Shown here in pieces: positions 23,004-31,646 of a stretch of 49,690 bases of DNA. Source of the stretch: a virus. Location of the stretch: IMG/VR virus record IMGVR_UViG_3300030406_003868, positions 1-49,690 of that record. The stretch is one strand, 5' to 3'. Positions within the stretch are counted from its first letter, which is position 1, and each line of letters opens with the position of its first letter. Both the position numbers and the translations under genes were made by a program. Under the pieces are notes generated by a model, which was not told the DNA's origin, did no database searches, and worked only from the letters and a program-made list of their open reading frames with translations.

Positions 23004-24483
23004 TTATGAAGCTTACTACTCTAAATTAGAAGCTTTAAAGAAGTTACGAAAGAATATGGCGCTATTTGGAAAAGTATGTTTTCCAACTGCCTTCCAAAAA
23101 GCCACCCCTCCGTTTCACAGCAATATATATCACGCTTTAGCGGATAGAACAACAAAAAGAGTGTTAGTTGCAGCCCCTCGTGGAACGGCTAAATCTACTG
23201 TAAGTACACTTGTTCTTCCGCTATATGAAGCAGCTTTTAAGTCTGATAAAGAAGATAAATTCATTGTAATAATATCAGAGTCACAAGCTCAGTCTATAAA
23301 CTTTTTATCTCGTATTAAATATCATTTAACACATTCACAAAACTTTAAACGTATGTTTGCAGACTACGGACCTACTACAGCTAAGAGATGGACTAATACA
23401 GATATTGTCCTGGCTAATGGTACTCGTATAGTAGCAGTTGGTACAGGTCAAAGGGTTAGAGGTTTTATTGAAGGCGATACTCGTCCTACATTAATAGTAG
23501 TAGACGATTTTGAATCAGAACATAATGCATTAACTTTTGAAGCTAGAAAGAAAAATAGGGACTGGATGACTGAAGCTGTTATTCCATCATTAGCAGATCA
23601 TGGAAGACTAGTTATGATAGGTACAGTTATATCAGAAGATTGTTTTTTATATTGGGCTAAAGATTCACCAGCTTGGCATACACTCTGGTATTCTATAATA
23701 GATGACGAAGGAGAGAGCATATGGCCCGAAAGATTTCCGATTTCACGGGTAAATGAAATAAAAACAGAGTATGGATCTGTTGGAAACCTAACTGGATTTT
23801 ATCAAGAATATATGAATATAGCTCAGGCACCTGATGATGCTCCTTTTAAACCAGCGTATATTAAGACTTATGACATGAGTTATAAAAGAGAAAATAGTGA
23901 AAATTTTTTAGAAAAAAAGAATGGAGATTTAATACCAATAGATATTTATTGTGGCATTGATCCAGCATCTAGTTTAAACATTAGAGCAGACTTTTTTGTT
24001 ATAGCAACAATAGGTGTAGATAAAGATAATAATAAGTATATAATAGATATATTTAGAAAAAGAATAGATCCTGCAGAACAACCTGATAAGATTATTTCTA
24101 TTTATAAAAAATATAAACCTAGAAGGGTTAAGATAGAAACTGTTGCATATCAAGAAGCATTAAGAAGTTCTGTTAGAAAGCAAATGAACGACCAAGGATT
24201 GTTTATACCTGGACTCGAAAAAGGTGTAAAGCCTAGGACTCGTAAGTCTGAAAGATTAATATCATTAGTTCCTATGTTTGCTAAGGGAGAGTTCTTTTTT
24301 AGAAAAGAAGATACAATAGCACAAGAAGAATTTTTAAGTTATCCAAGAGGAAAGAATGATGATATTATGGATGCTGTCTGGACTGCTTTGTATAATCATA
24401 AACCTTGCAGACGTAGTAGTTTACAAAATCTAAAGGGAAAAATAAAGAAGAAAATCAAAAAACTTGATTGGATGACAATGTAG
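22981..24483 (+). CDS. terL: Terminase large subunit
   Basis: AAGGAG precedes the ATG. The 500 residues have the two-domain motor layout. The ATPase has a P-loop at 65-73 (APRGTAKST, with Ala before the Lys as in several terminases) and Walker B LIVVDDFE at 171-178. An RNase H-like nuclease follows, with Asp327 (GIDPAS), Glu386 (KIETVAY) and Asp460/461/464 (DDIMDAV). The enzyme pumps DNA into the prohead and cuts it. The length is usual. Headful or site-specific packaging cannot be told from the protein, but the mismatched genome ends fit a circularly permuted headful packager. Confidence 0.95.
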   Translation: MDLPETGDYEAYYSKLEALKKLRKNMALFGKVCFPTAFQKATPPFHSNIYHALADRTTKRVLVAAPRGTAKSTVSTLVLPLYEAAFKSDKEDKFIVIISESQAQSINFLSRIKYHLTHSQNFKRMFADYGPTTAKRWTNTDIVLANGTRIVAVGTGQRVRGFIEGDTRPTLIVVDDFESEHNALTFEARKKNRDWMTEAVIPSLADHGRLVMIGTVISEDCFLYWAKDSPAWHTLWYSIIDDEGESIWPERFPISRVNEIKTEYGSVGNLTGFYQEYMNIAQAPDDAPFKPAYIKTYDMSYKRENSENFLEKKNGDLIPIDIYCGIDPASSLNIRADFFVIATIGVDKDNNKYIIDIFRKRIDPAEQPDKIISIYKKYKPRRVKIETVAYQEALRSSVRKQMNDQGLFIPGLEKGVKPRTRKSERLISLVPMFAKGEFFFRKEDTIAQEEFLSYPRGKNDDIMDAVWTALYNHKPCRRSSLQNLKGKIKKKIKKLDWMTM

Positions 24484-24508
24484 AATAACCTTATATTAGC
24501 TACCAAAT

Positions 24509-26596
24509 ATGAATAAAAATAAAAATAATAAAGAATTAGTTGACGAAACTCACCACCTTTTTGATTTATATAGTCAGAAAAGAAGGACTTGGGCTGATCA
24601 CGCTCAAGAAGACAAGGAGTTTAGATTAGGTAAGCAGTGGTCTTTAGAGCAAAAAAATACTTTAGAAGCTAGAGGTCAAGCACCTGTAGTTGTAAATAGA
24701 ATACATCCTGCTGTAGAGACTGCAAAAGCTTTGCTTACTGCAAATAGACCTGGATTTAGAGTGTCTCCTAGAGAGGATTCTGATAACAAGGTAGCACAAG
24801 TATTTAATTCTTTATTAGAGTATTGCTGGCAAATATCAAGTGGAGAAACAGCTTTAAGGCAAGTTGTAGATGATTATTATGTTTGTGGAGTAGGATATAT
24901 GCTTGTATATCAAGATCCATTAAAAGATGATGGTAAAGGTGAGGTCTGCTTTAAAGATATAGATCCTTTAGATGTATATGTAGATCCTAACTCAAGAGAT
25001 AGATTGTATGATGATGCTGAATCTATTATTATATCTCGTTTGTTTACAAGAGAACAAGCTAAAGGTATGTATCCTATGTATAAAAAGGCTATACAAAATG
25101 CTGCATCTAATCAAAGAAGCGATACTCCAGTAACAACAAGAGATGATAATGATCAAACATCTTGGCCAGAACAAGTAATGACTAGAGAAGATACCGATTA
25201 TATTAGAGGATATGAAAGGTATATGAAGATTATAGTAGACAAATTCAGAATATTCGAAACTTTTTCAGGTAAAGAATATTTATTTAATGAAATGGAATTT
25301 GAATCTTATATTCAAAGGCCAGTGTGGATTGTCAATAATCAACCAATCTTTAGACAGGAGGTAATCGAAAAGCTCTCTAGTCAAGGGATGATGCCACAAG
25401 AATCTAGCGTACCAGAACTTATTGAGCTAGGTGTTATTCAAATGGTAAAAGTGCAGGTAGAAAGAGTAAAACAATGTATAATTATGGGAGACAAATATTT
25501 ATACTCTAGAGAACTACCTACAGAGCATTATCCCTTGGTGCCGTTTATGAACTTACACACAAGAACTCCGTATCCTATGAGTGATGTAAGGCTTGTTAAA
25601 AATTTACAAGAATATATAAATAAAATCAGATCTTTAATTATTGCACATGCTACAACATCAACAAATGCAAAAGTATTAATACCTGAAGGATCTGTTGATA
25701 TGAAAGAATTTGAAGAGAAATGGGCTCAACCTGGAGTTGGTATAGCTGTTGACTTTTCTGAAGGGCAACCTGTTACTGTACAACCTAGTCCATTACCAAA
25801 TGAATTGTATAAAAATGAGGCTGATGCCAAGCAAGACATAGATCATCAATTAGGTTTATACGAACTTATGATGGGTAATGCTGGTGCTGCTCCTCAAACA
25901 TATAAAGCTACAGTAGCAATTGATGAGTTTGGTCAAAGAAAAATTAAATCTAAACAAGCTGATATAGAAGGTGGCTTAAGAAGAATAGCAGAAGTAGCTA
26001 TACCTATGATGCAACAATTATATAAAACAGAAAAGATTTTTAGAATTGCTAATCCTAATAATACGACTAGTAAATATATAATAAATAAAAGAATGGTAGA
26101 TGATAAAACTGGTGAAGTTAGTAAGTTTAATGATATTACCGTTGGTAAGTATGATGTTGTTGTTGTTACAGGATCAACATTGCCTACAAACAGATATGCT
26201 CAATTAGAATTATATATGGATGCATACAAAAATGGTGTTATAGATAGGCAAGAAGTATTAAAGAAAACAGAAGTCTTTGATATGGAAGGTGTTATGCAAA
26301 GAACTGATGCTATAGGTAGAATGGAAGCTCAGATCAAACAACAACAAGAAGAATTGAAAAAGCTTCGAGGCGACTTGCAAACTAGAGATAGAGAAGCAGT
26401 TGCTCTTCGTAAGAAAGTCGAAGTTGAGAAATTTAAATCAAATCTTGATAAAGTGACTAATAAAGCACAAGCATCAGGAACTGTATTTGAAAAACGATTA
26501 AATGATACGATTTCTAATATTAATAAAGAAATCAAAACGGACTCTACCTCTAAAAAAGAGCAGTCCAAAAATAAAGGAGTAAGTGATGGAGAATAA
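24509..26596 (+). CDS. Portal protein (P22-like family)
   Basis: The 695 residues begin with a helical, charged part (FDLYSQKRRTWADHAQED). The typical core follows with DDYYVCGVGYMLVYQ, DIDPLDVYVDPNSRD and, later, a conserved stretch on Gly/Asn-rich sequence. The C-terminal 150 residues form a coiled coil (IKQQQEELKKLRGDLQ), the barrel seen in P22-type portals. The ring forms the DNA gate at the head vertex. The start lacks a clear ribosome site but follows the terminase stop by 25 bases. A 11-base overlap with the scaffold gene suggests coupled synthesis. Confidence 0.9.
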   Translation: MNKNKNNKELVDETHHLFDLYSQKRRTWADHAQEDKEFRLGKQWSLEQKNTLEARGQAPVVVNRIHPAVETAKALLTANRPGFRVSPREDSDNKVAQVFNSLLEYCWQISSGETALRQVVDDYYVCGVGYMLVYQDPLKDDGKGEVCFKDIDPLDVYVDPNSRDRLYDDAESIIISRLFTREQAKGMYPMYKKAIQNAASNQRSDTPVTTRDDNDQTSWPEQVMTREDTDYIRGYERYMKIIVDKFRIFETFSGKEYLFNEMEFESYIQRPVWIVNNQPIFRQEVIEKLSSQGMMPQESSVPELIELGVIQMVKVQVERVKQCIIMGDKYLYSRELPTEHYPLVPFMNLHTRTPYPMSDVRLVKNLQEYINKIRSLIIAHATTSTNAKVLIPEGSVDMKEFEEKWAQPGVGIAVDFSEGQPVTVQPSPLPNELYKNEADAKQDIDHQLGLYELMMGNAGAAPQTYKATVAIDEFGQRKIKSKQADIEGGLRRIAEVAIPMMQQLYKTEKIFRIANPNNTTSKYIINKRMVDDKTGEVSKFNDITVGKYDVVVVTGSTLPTNRYAQLELYMDAYKNGVIDRQEVLKKTEVFDMEGVMQRTDAIGRMEAQIKQQQEELKKLRGDLQTRDREAVALRKKVEVEKFKSNLDKVTNKAQASGTVFEKRLNDTISNINKEIKTDSTSKKEQSKNKGVSDGE

Positions 26597-27557
26597 TATG
26601 GATACCCAGAATGCAAATCCTGGCCCCGTAAATGCTGCATTTGAATCCCCAGTAAGCCAAGGTCAAGTAGAGCAACCTCAACAGGAGGCTCCTTCTTTAA
26701 GTCCAGCAGATGCTTTTGGTCAGCCAGAGCAACCAGCTATTCAAGGAGGACAACCCGTACAACCTGTAGAGCCTCAACAAAACCAGGAGGTGGCACCTCC
26801 AGTAGATAATGATAAGGTCCGATATGAATATTGGCAGTCTCAAGCGTCTAAAGCACAAAATCAATTAAAGGAATTTGAGCAAATAGCTCCACTTGTGGAA
26901 TATATAAAACAAAATCCTTATGTGATTCAAAATGTGCAACAAGCACAGCAACAAGCTACAGAAGCTCCTAAAGAAGATAGTCTTCCAGAAGCTCCTGTTA
27001 GGCCTGAAAAGCCGCGCAATTTTAGTCGTGAAGAGGCTATGTCAGACTCATCTAGCGAATCAGCTAAATATATGGATGACATGGATGATTGGAGAGATAA
27101 GACTAACGAATACAACAGGTTATTTACTGAACATCAAACTAAAAAAATTCAAGATAATTTCGAAGCTATACAGCAGAAAGAAATGCAAGCAGAACAAGTA
27201 AGAATACAACAAGCTGCTCAAGCAGAACAGTCTGCAGAGATACAGAAATATGCTATTGCGAATTTTGGTGCAGATGAACAAACGGCTGCTGAATTTGTAA
27301 AAGAAATGTCTTCTCCTGAATCCGTATCTATGAATAATTTGTGGCAATTGTTTATGATGAAAAAAGGAATGAATCAGCCTGTAGGACAAACTCCTGTAGC
27401 TGAACCATCACCTCAGTTTCAACAAACACAAGCTGCACAGCAGATTCCTAGCCCAATGGGTGTGATGCCAGCCGCCACTACTGCCAACCAAAGTAGTGAT
27501 GCAGATTCTATTATGGACAATTTAATAGACGGTTGGAAAGCAAAGAACCCGTTTTAG
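26586..27557 (+). CDS. Scaffold protein
   Basis: Start ATG 26586 is chosen: AAAGGAG is 6 bases upstream, whereas the in-frame GTG at 26583 is too close. The N-terminal 100 residues are Gln/Pro-rich and disordered (QNQEVAPPVDNDKVR), followed by a long Glu/Lys coiled coil (about 100-210) and a C-terminal basic/hydrophobic segment. This is the standard composition of a scaffold placed between portal and capsid genes: extended, helical, removable. It guides capsid assembly and is expected to be lost or digested before packaging. Confidence 0.85.
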   Translation: MENNMDTQNANPGPVNAAFESPVSQGQVEQPQQEAPSLSPADAFGQPEQPAIQGGQPVQPVEPQQNQEVAPPVDNDKVRYEYWQSQASKAQNQLKEFEQIAPLVEYIKQNPYVIQNVQQAQQQATEAPKEDSLPEAPVRPEKPRNFSREEAMSDSSSESAKYMDDMDDWRDKTNEYNRLFTEHQTKKIQDNFEAIQQKEMQAEQVRIQQAAQAEQSAEIQKYAIANFGADEQTAAEFVKEMSSPESVSMNNLWQLFMMKKGMNQPVGQTPVAEPSPQFQQTQAAQQIPSPMGVMPAATTANQSSDADSIMDNLIDGWKAKNPF

Positions 27558-27571
27558 GGTAAGGAGGCCAA

Positions 27572-28915
27572 ATGGCTAATTTTACATCTATAAGCGCAAA
27601 TAAACAAGGTTCTGGGGTAGATTTAGACAACACAAGACGAATATTTAATTTCGGTGATCGTGTTGCTGAACTTGCTCCTCAACAAAGCCCGTTTTTTGTG
27701 TATTTAAACAAGGTTGCTAAGAAACCTACAGACGATCCAGTTTTTAAATTCTTAGAACAAAGACATCAATGGCAAAGAAGAAATTTTACTGTTGCTGCTA
27801 ATGCAAATATGACAGCTGCTGCGGCAGGTGTTGCGCTTTCTCAAGACTTAGTATTATCTTGTGGATACAATCAGGCTGGAGAAATCCAAGCTAATTGCGC
27901 TCCTAGATTTATTAAGGGCGGTCAAGTAATTGCTGTTCAATTTGATCAAGGTGTTAAAAGAATACAAATAGCTGAAGATGCAGTATTAGATTCAGGACTT
28001 GCTATTAGTGGTACTGATGGAACTAATGGTACATTAACTATTACTGCTGCTAAAATGAAAGCGATTGATGCTATAGCTAGTAACGATGACATATCTGCTG
28101 ATGCTAAAGGTCAAGTAATTGGTAGTGCATGGGGTGAAGGTACAAAAGCTCCTGCTGGTTGGGAAGACATCATGACAGATAAAGAAGGCTATTGCCAAAT
28201 CTTTAAAACTGCAATGAATCTTTTTTCAAACACTGCTAGAGCAACTTCTTATCGTGGCATAGCTGATGAGTATAATAGAATCTGGAGCGGTAAGCTTATG
28301 GAGCATAAAATGGATATGGAACAAGCATTTTTGTTTGGTTTAGGTAAACCTGGTATAGGCGGAACTGAAGCTACTACTAGATATACACATGGTATTGTTC
28401 CTTATACAGAAACTAATGGTAAAGTTTTTAACTTTAGTTATGCTTCATCTGGTTATGATGCTTTCTTAGATGCAATGGAAGATTTCTTTGCACCTGAAGG
28501 TGGAAATTCTGGAGCTAAATTAGTATTAGCTTCAAGAAAAGTGATTACTTACTTAAATAAATTAGGTAGTGGTAGTTTCTTGAATAATTCAGTTGGTTCC
28601 AGTCAATATAAGTTAGACGTTGCTAGTATCCCTGGACAATTTGGTCATACAGTAACAAAAGTAAGCACTATTTTTGGTGATTTGCATTTTGTTCCTGAGC
28701 CATTAATGAGAGGTCCTTGGGAAAATTATTGTGTAGCTGTTGATTTAAAAAATGTTGCATATAGACCATTAGTTGGTAATGGTATAAATCGTGACACTTT
28801 TGTTGAAACAAATATACAAGCTAATGACGAAGATGGCAGAAGAGACCAAGTAATTACTGAAGCAGGGCTTGAGATTTCATTACCTGAAACTCACGCTGTG
28901 ATGAAGTTTAGTTAG
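27572..28915 (+). CDS. Major capsid protein
   Basis: GTAAGGAGGCC gives a strong ribosome site. The N-terminal DLDNTRRIFNFGDRVAEL and PVFKFLEQRHQWQRRNF resemble, from memory, the SU10-type major capsid proteins (DUF5309 group), an HK97-fold family of podoviruses. A Gly/Thr-rich insert near 140-160 (ISGTDGTNGTLTIT) could be a surface domain. The end (RRDQVITEAGLEISLPETHAV) is the conserved C-terminal strand. About 400 copies would build the head. It follows the scaffold directly. Confidence 0.9.
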   Translation: MANFTSISANKQGSGVDLDNTRRIFNFGDRVAELAPQQSPFFVYLNKVAKKPTDDPVFKFLEQRHQWQRRNFTVAANANMTAAAAGVALSQDLVLSCGYNQAGEIQANCAPRFIKGGQVIAVQFDQGVKRIQIAEDAVLDSGLAISGTDGTNGTLTITAAKMKAIDAIASNDDISADAKGQVIGSAWGEGTKAPAGWEDIMTDKEGYCQIFKTAMNLFSNTARATSYRGIADEYNRIWSGKLMEHKMDMEQAFLFGLGKPGIGGTEATTRYTHGIVPYTETNGKVFNFSYASSGYDAFLDAMEDFFAPEGGNSGAKLVLASRKVITYLNKLGSGSFLNNSVGSSQYKLDVASIPGQFGHTVTKVSTIFGDLHFVPEPLMRGPWENYCVAVDLKNVAYRPLVGNGINRDTFVETNIQANDEDGRRDQVITEAGLEISLPETHAVMKFS

Positions 28916-28925
28916 GAGGTAAATT

Positions 28926-29399
28926 ATGGCATTTGCATACGCTAAACAAGATGGTTATATAAAAGCAACAGAAACTATAACAATAGCTAGTGGGGCAGGT
29001 GATACTGCAGGTAGTTCGCTTCCTTGCACTGGCGCTCGTATTGTTTTAGCTCAAATGGATGAGGTGACTCATTTAGAAGGGAAATTACAATATACTATGG
29101 ATTCTGGGCAAGATGTGACTGTTGGTGGTGTAGGTGCAGATCCTTCCTCAGCTTTATCTTCTAGTACTATGACTTGGTATGATGCCAAGCAAACAGAAGG
29201 AAATGCTGAAACTGCTGGCGCAGGAGACGATATTTTAGAAGCATATTTTGTGCCTAAAAATGCACAATATGTTAGAGTATTGTATACTGCAGGTGGTAGT
29301 TATGGTGGAGGTTCTGAAGCTACTGAAATATGGCTTGATGGAGTTAAGTCTGATTTAGGCTTAGTAATGACTAATGGTATAGGCATTGATCCATCTTAA
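28926..29399 (+). CDS. Putative head decoration or head-associated protein, 157 aa
   Basis: TAGGAGG precedes the ATG 10 bases after the capsid stop, so it should be made in similar amounts. The product is small, Gly/Ala/Thr-rich and beta-dominated (GAGDTAGSSLPCTGARI), with an acidic middle and an aromatic C-terminal half. I see no motif. A high-copy outer or cementing head protein is the usual gene at this place. A strong hairpin follows the stop, perhaps limiting read-through into the next genes. Confidence 0.6.
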   Translation: MAFAYAKQDGYIKATETITIASGAGDTAGSSLPCTGARIVLAQMDEVTHLEGKLQYTMDSGQDVTVGGVGADPSSALSSSTMTWYDAKQTEGNAETAGAGDDILEAYFVPKNAQYVRVLYTAGGSYGGGSEATEIWLDGVKSDLGLVMTNGIGIDPS

Positions 29400-29408
29400 C
29401 AATAAACC

Positions 29409-29438
29409 GATACAGGGGGGCTTCGGCCTCCCTATATC
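29409..29438 (+). terminator. Strong cUUCGg hairpin after the capsid genes
   Basis: A 13-position stem with one mismatch and one G-U pair closes the loop C(UUCG)G, the most stable RNA tetraloop. There is no U tract after it. It lies right after the capsid and head protein genes, so it probably stabilises the 3' end of that message or partly attenuates downstream genes rather than acting as a full terminator. Confidence 0.6.
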
Positions 29439-29454
29439 ATAACTGGAGATAAAT

Positions 29455-29835
29455 ATGGCTAATACAGTAACAGATTGGAATATAGGTGAACGTAGTGTTA
29501 CTTTTAATTTAGATACTGCAGCTGAAATAGAAACAAAAGAGCTTCCTACACAAATTCATAGTGATTTTACTTTAGTAATAAATGTTTCTGGAGCAGATAC
29601 TTCATCTGAAACTGTCACTTGGAAAATATTAATTAGCTATGATGGAGGTGATACTCATATAACTGCAGCTAGTGCATCAGGAGCAACATATCATAATATT
29701 CCATTGAAATATGTGTATGATTATGATGATTTAGGTCCTGTTCCAAATTTAAAACTAGCACTTACTCCTTCTGGAACATCATCAGGTGAAATAAAATGCC
29801 AGATATTTGAACATGCTGGTAGAAGGAGATTTTAA
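29455..29835 (+). CDS. Structural protein, 126 aa (paralogue A)
   Basis: The product is a small all-beta protein with HSDFTLVINVSG, LISYDGGDTHI and PNLKLALTPSG. The same three elements, in the same order, are in the next gene (HCDWTLWVNTT, VHVSYDGGTTYHI, KFKIGLDPSA), so the two arose by duplication. A beta-sandwich like this is common in head decoration or connector-ring proteins. It is preceded by the strong hairpin and a GGAG ribosome site. The exact place in the virion is unknown. Confidence 0.65.
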   Translation: MANTVTDWNIGERSVTFNLDTAAEIETKELPTQIHSDFTLVINVSGADTSSETVTWKILISYDGGDTHITAASASGATYHNIPLKYVYDYDDLGPVPNLKLALTPSGTSSGEIKCQIFEHAGRRRF

Positions 29836-30246
29836 ATGGCTATTGCAAGAAAAAGATGGGGTGGACTTGCAAATACTAATTATGGTGAAACTTTTCTTCA
29901 ATGGACAGATCAAACCCATGCAGAAGATGTAACAGAAGTTTTTCCAGAAGATATTCATTGCGATTGGACTTTATGGGTAAATACAACAAGCAATGATTGG
30001 GCTAATGCTCTTTCTAATATTGTTCTTAATGTACATGTAAGTTATGATGGAGGAACAACTTACCATATAATGAAAACAGAAACAATAGCAAGTGGAGGTA
30101 TAAAAGGTAAACCTTATAGATTTAAATATAGATTTAATAGTGATGGAGTAGTTCCTAAATTTAAAATAGGATTAGATCCTAGCGCTGCTCTTAACACCTC
30201 AGGAATAGGATATGAAAGAATTTATTTAAGGTTAATGAAACACTAA
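29836..30246 (+). CDS. Structural protein, 136 aa (paralogue B)
   Basis: It begins one base after paralogue A ends and shares its SYDGG and PxFKIGLDP elements (see that entry). It adds an N-terminal basic tail (AIARKRWGGLANTNYGE) and ends RLMKH. Divergence between the copies is large, so they may occupy different sites, for example two rings or two decoration layers. Its stop overlaps the next ATG by one base. Function is inferred from position among head and connector genes. Confidence 0.65.
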   Translation: MAIARKRWGGLANTNYGETFLQWTDQTHAEDVTEVFPEDIHCDWTLWVNTTSNDWANALSNIVLNVHVSYDGGTTYHIMKTETIASGGIKGKPYRFKYRFNSDGVVPKFKIGLDPSAALNTSGIGYERIYLRLMKH

Positions 30247-30332
30247 TGGCTACTGTAACATCAAATAATATAGGAACGCCTTGGAATGGAGTAAAGCCTG
30301 ATACTAGAAGAAAACATGGGAAGAAAAAATAA
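30246..30332 (+). CDS. Basic microprotein, 28 aa
   Basis: ATG 30246 overlaps the previous stop (TAATG) and its own TAA overlaps the next ATG, so it is coupled on both sides. It starts polar (TSNNIGTPWNG) and ends strongly basic (DTRRKHGKKK). It could be a DNA-neutralising head peptide or a short linker gene. The double coupling argues for translation; nothing else is known. Confidence 0.5.
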   Translation: MATVTSNNIGTPWNGVKPDTRRKHGKKK

Positions 30333-30964
30333 TGTCTATATTAAATAGAGTACAAGATTTAGTAGGAGAAGCAACATCATTTTCTGATGAAAATGCTTCT
30401 TATAATTCAGCTATTAATGAAGTAATTGATTTTACTCCTATTGATATTCTTATTAAAGATGCTAGCTTACATCAAATGACTACTAATACTTGGACATCTG
30501 GTGGAGATAAGAAAATTTTAAAAGTATTGCGAAGAGATGGTGATTCAGGAAGTATGGTTCCTGCTACTGAAATATCTCGTGAAGAATGGGATTTGCATCA
30601 TAATACAGATTCTATATATTATAGAAGTTCTTTTACTCCAAAATTTTCTTTATTTTCTGATGGAACTAATACTAAATTAATGGTAACGCCACCGCCTACT
30701 GGAACACAAGGAGCTGATGTATATTATTTATCGTACAATCCAGGAACATTAAGTAGCGATTCTGCAGTTCCAAGGGTAAGTGCTAGCTTAGAACAAGCTA
30801 TTGTTTTAAAAACAGCTATTAATATATTAGCTAATAAAATATCTGATGCAGTACAAGACGAAGAAGATTCTGAAATATTGCAGTTATTACAAGCTCAAAG
30901 CGCTAATTTGCAATCTTTATATCAAGTTGAAATGAGCAGAATAACAGGAGAAAAAACAGAATGA
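30332..30964 (+). CDS. Putative head-tail adaptor protein, 210 aa
   Basis: It has mixed alpha/beta sequence with a central Thr/Ser-rich beta part (TPKFSLFSDGTNTKLMVTP) and a helical, Leu/Gln-rich C-terminus (LLQAQSANLQSLYQVEM), a layout usual for connector proteins placed between capsid and tail genes. I recognise no signature motif. It ends with an ATGA overlap into the next gene. Adaptor or head completion is the most likely role from gene order. Confidence 0.55.
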   Translation: MSILNRVQDLVGEATSFSDENASYNSAINEVIDFTPIDILIKDASLHQMTTNTWTSGGDKKILKVLRRDGDSGSMVPATEISREEWDLHHNTDSIYYRSSFTPKFSLFSDGTNTKLMVTPPPTGTQGADVYYLSYNPGTLSSDSAVPRVSASLEQAIVLKTAINILANKISDAVQDEEDSEILQLLQAQSANLQSLYQVEMSRITGEKTE

Positions 30965-31254
30965 AGATTAGACAAGTTTTAGAATTAGTGCAACAACATC
31001 ATCCTGATGTGGGTGAGGTTGAATTATTAAAATATATTAATCAAGCAATGGATACATTTGCTGAAGAAACTAAAATAGTAGAAGAGTCTTTTACTACAAC
31101 TACAGTTGCCAATCAAAGATATTATGATATAGATCAAGAATTACCAGGTATATTAGAAATAGATAGAGTTACTTTAACAGATGCTGATGGTAGAGGATTT
31201 CAAATACCAAGACTACTAGAAATACCTGAAGAAGAAGATAAGGATTTAATCTAA
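30961..31254 (+). CDS. Putative connector/head completion protein, 97 aa
   Basis: It opens with a helical, acidic part (IRQVLELVQQHHPDVGEVE, QAMDTFAEET) followed by a beta part (TVANQRYYDIDQEL) and a charged end. Such short proteins with an N-terminal helix hairpin and a strand-rich C-terminus are common adaptor or stopper proteins of podoviruses. Overlaps both neighbours by 4 and 1 bases. The function rests on gene order. Confidence 0.55.
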   Translation: MKIRQVLELVQQHHPDVGEVELLKYINQAMDTFAEETKIVEESFTTTTVANQRYYDIDQELPGILEIDRVTLTDADGRGFQIPRLLEIPEEEDKDLI

Positions 31255-31646
31255 TGGCTTTAAAAAAGAAATATGCTTATTATATAGATAGAGGTAAGTT
31301 TGCTCTTGTAGAGTATGGAGGAATTGGAAATAGTTCTGATGATGCTACTAGTTGGCAAAGTATATCTACTAGTGGTAAAACTATAAGATTATTTACAAAA
31401 GGATTAGCAGCTCCTATTACAACTGCTTCTGACAAAGCAACAGAATTAACAACTGCTATACCTGCACGATATCATCAGGCTATAGTAAGTTTAGCTATAA
31501 GTTATTTATATTTAAGACCAGACAAAACAAATGCTGAAATGTATGCTTTACATAAACGTGAATATATGGATATGCTCAAAAGAGCTAAAAGATGGAAAAA
31601 AATGGGAAGACGTACAACAGGTGTTATTAAGCCAGTGGATTTTTAG
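31254..31646 (+). CDS. Putative connector/tail-end protein, 130 aa
   Basis: The start overlaps the previous stop by one base. N-terminal beta sequence (YAYYIDRGKFALVEYGG) is followed by helices ending very basic (YMDMLKRAKRWKKMGRRTT). Directly before the long fibre gene, it probably completes the head-tail interface or anchors the fibre. No motif is recognised. Confidence 0.55.
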   Translation: MALKKKYAYYIDRGKFALVEYGGIGNSSDDATSWQSISTSGKTIRLFTKGLAAPITTASDKATELTTAIPARYHQAIVSLAISYLYLRPDKTNAEMYALHKREYMDMLKRAKRWKKMGRRTTGVIKPVDF

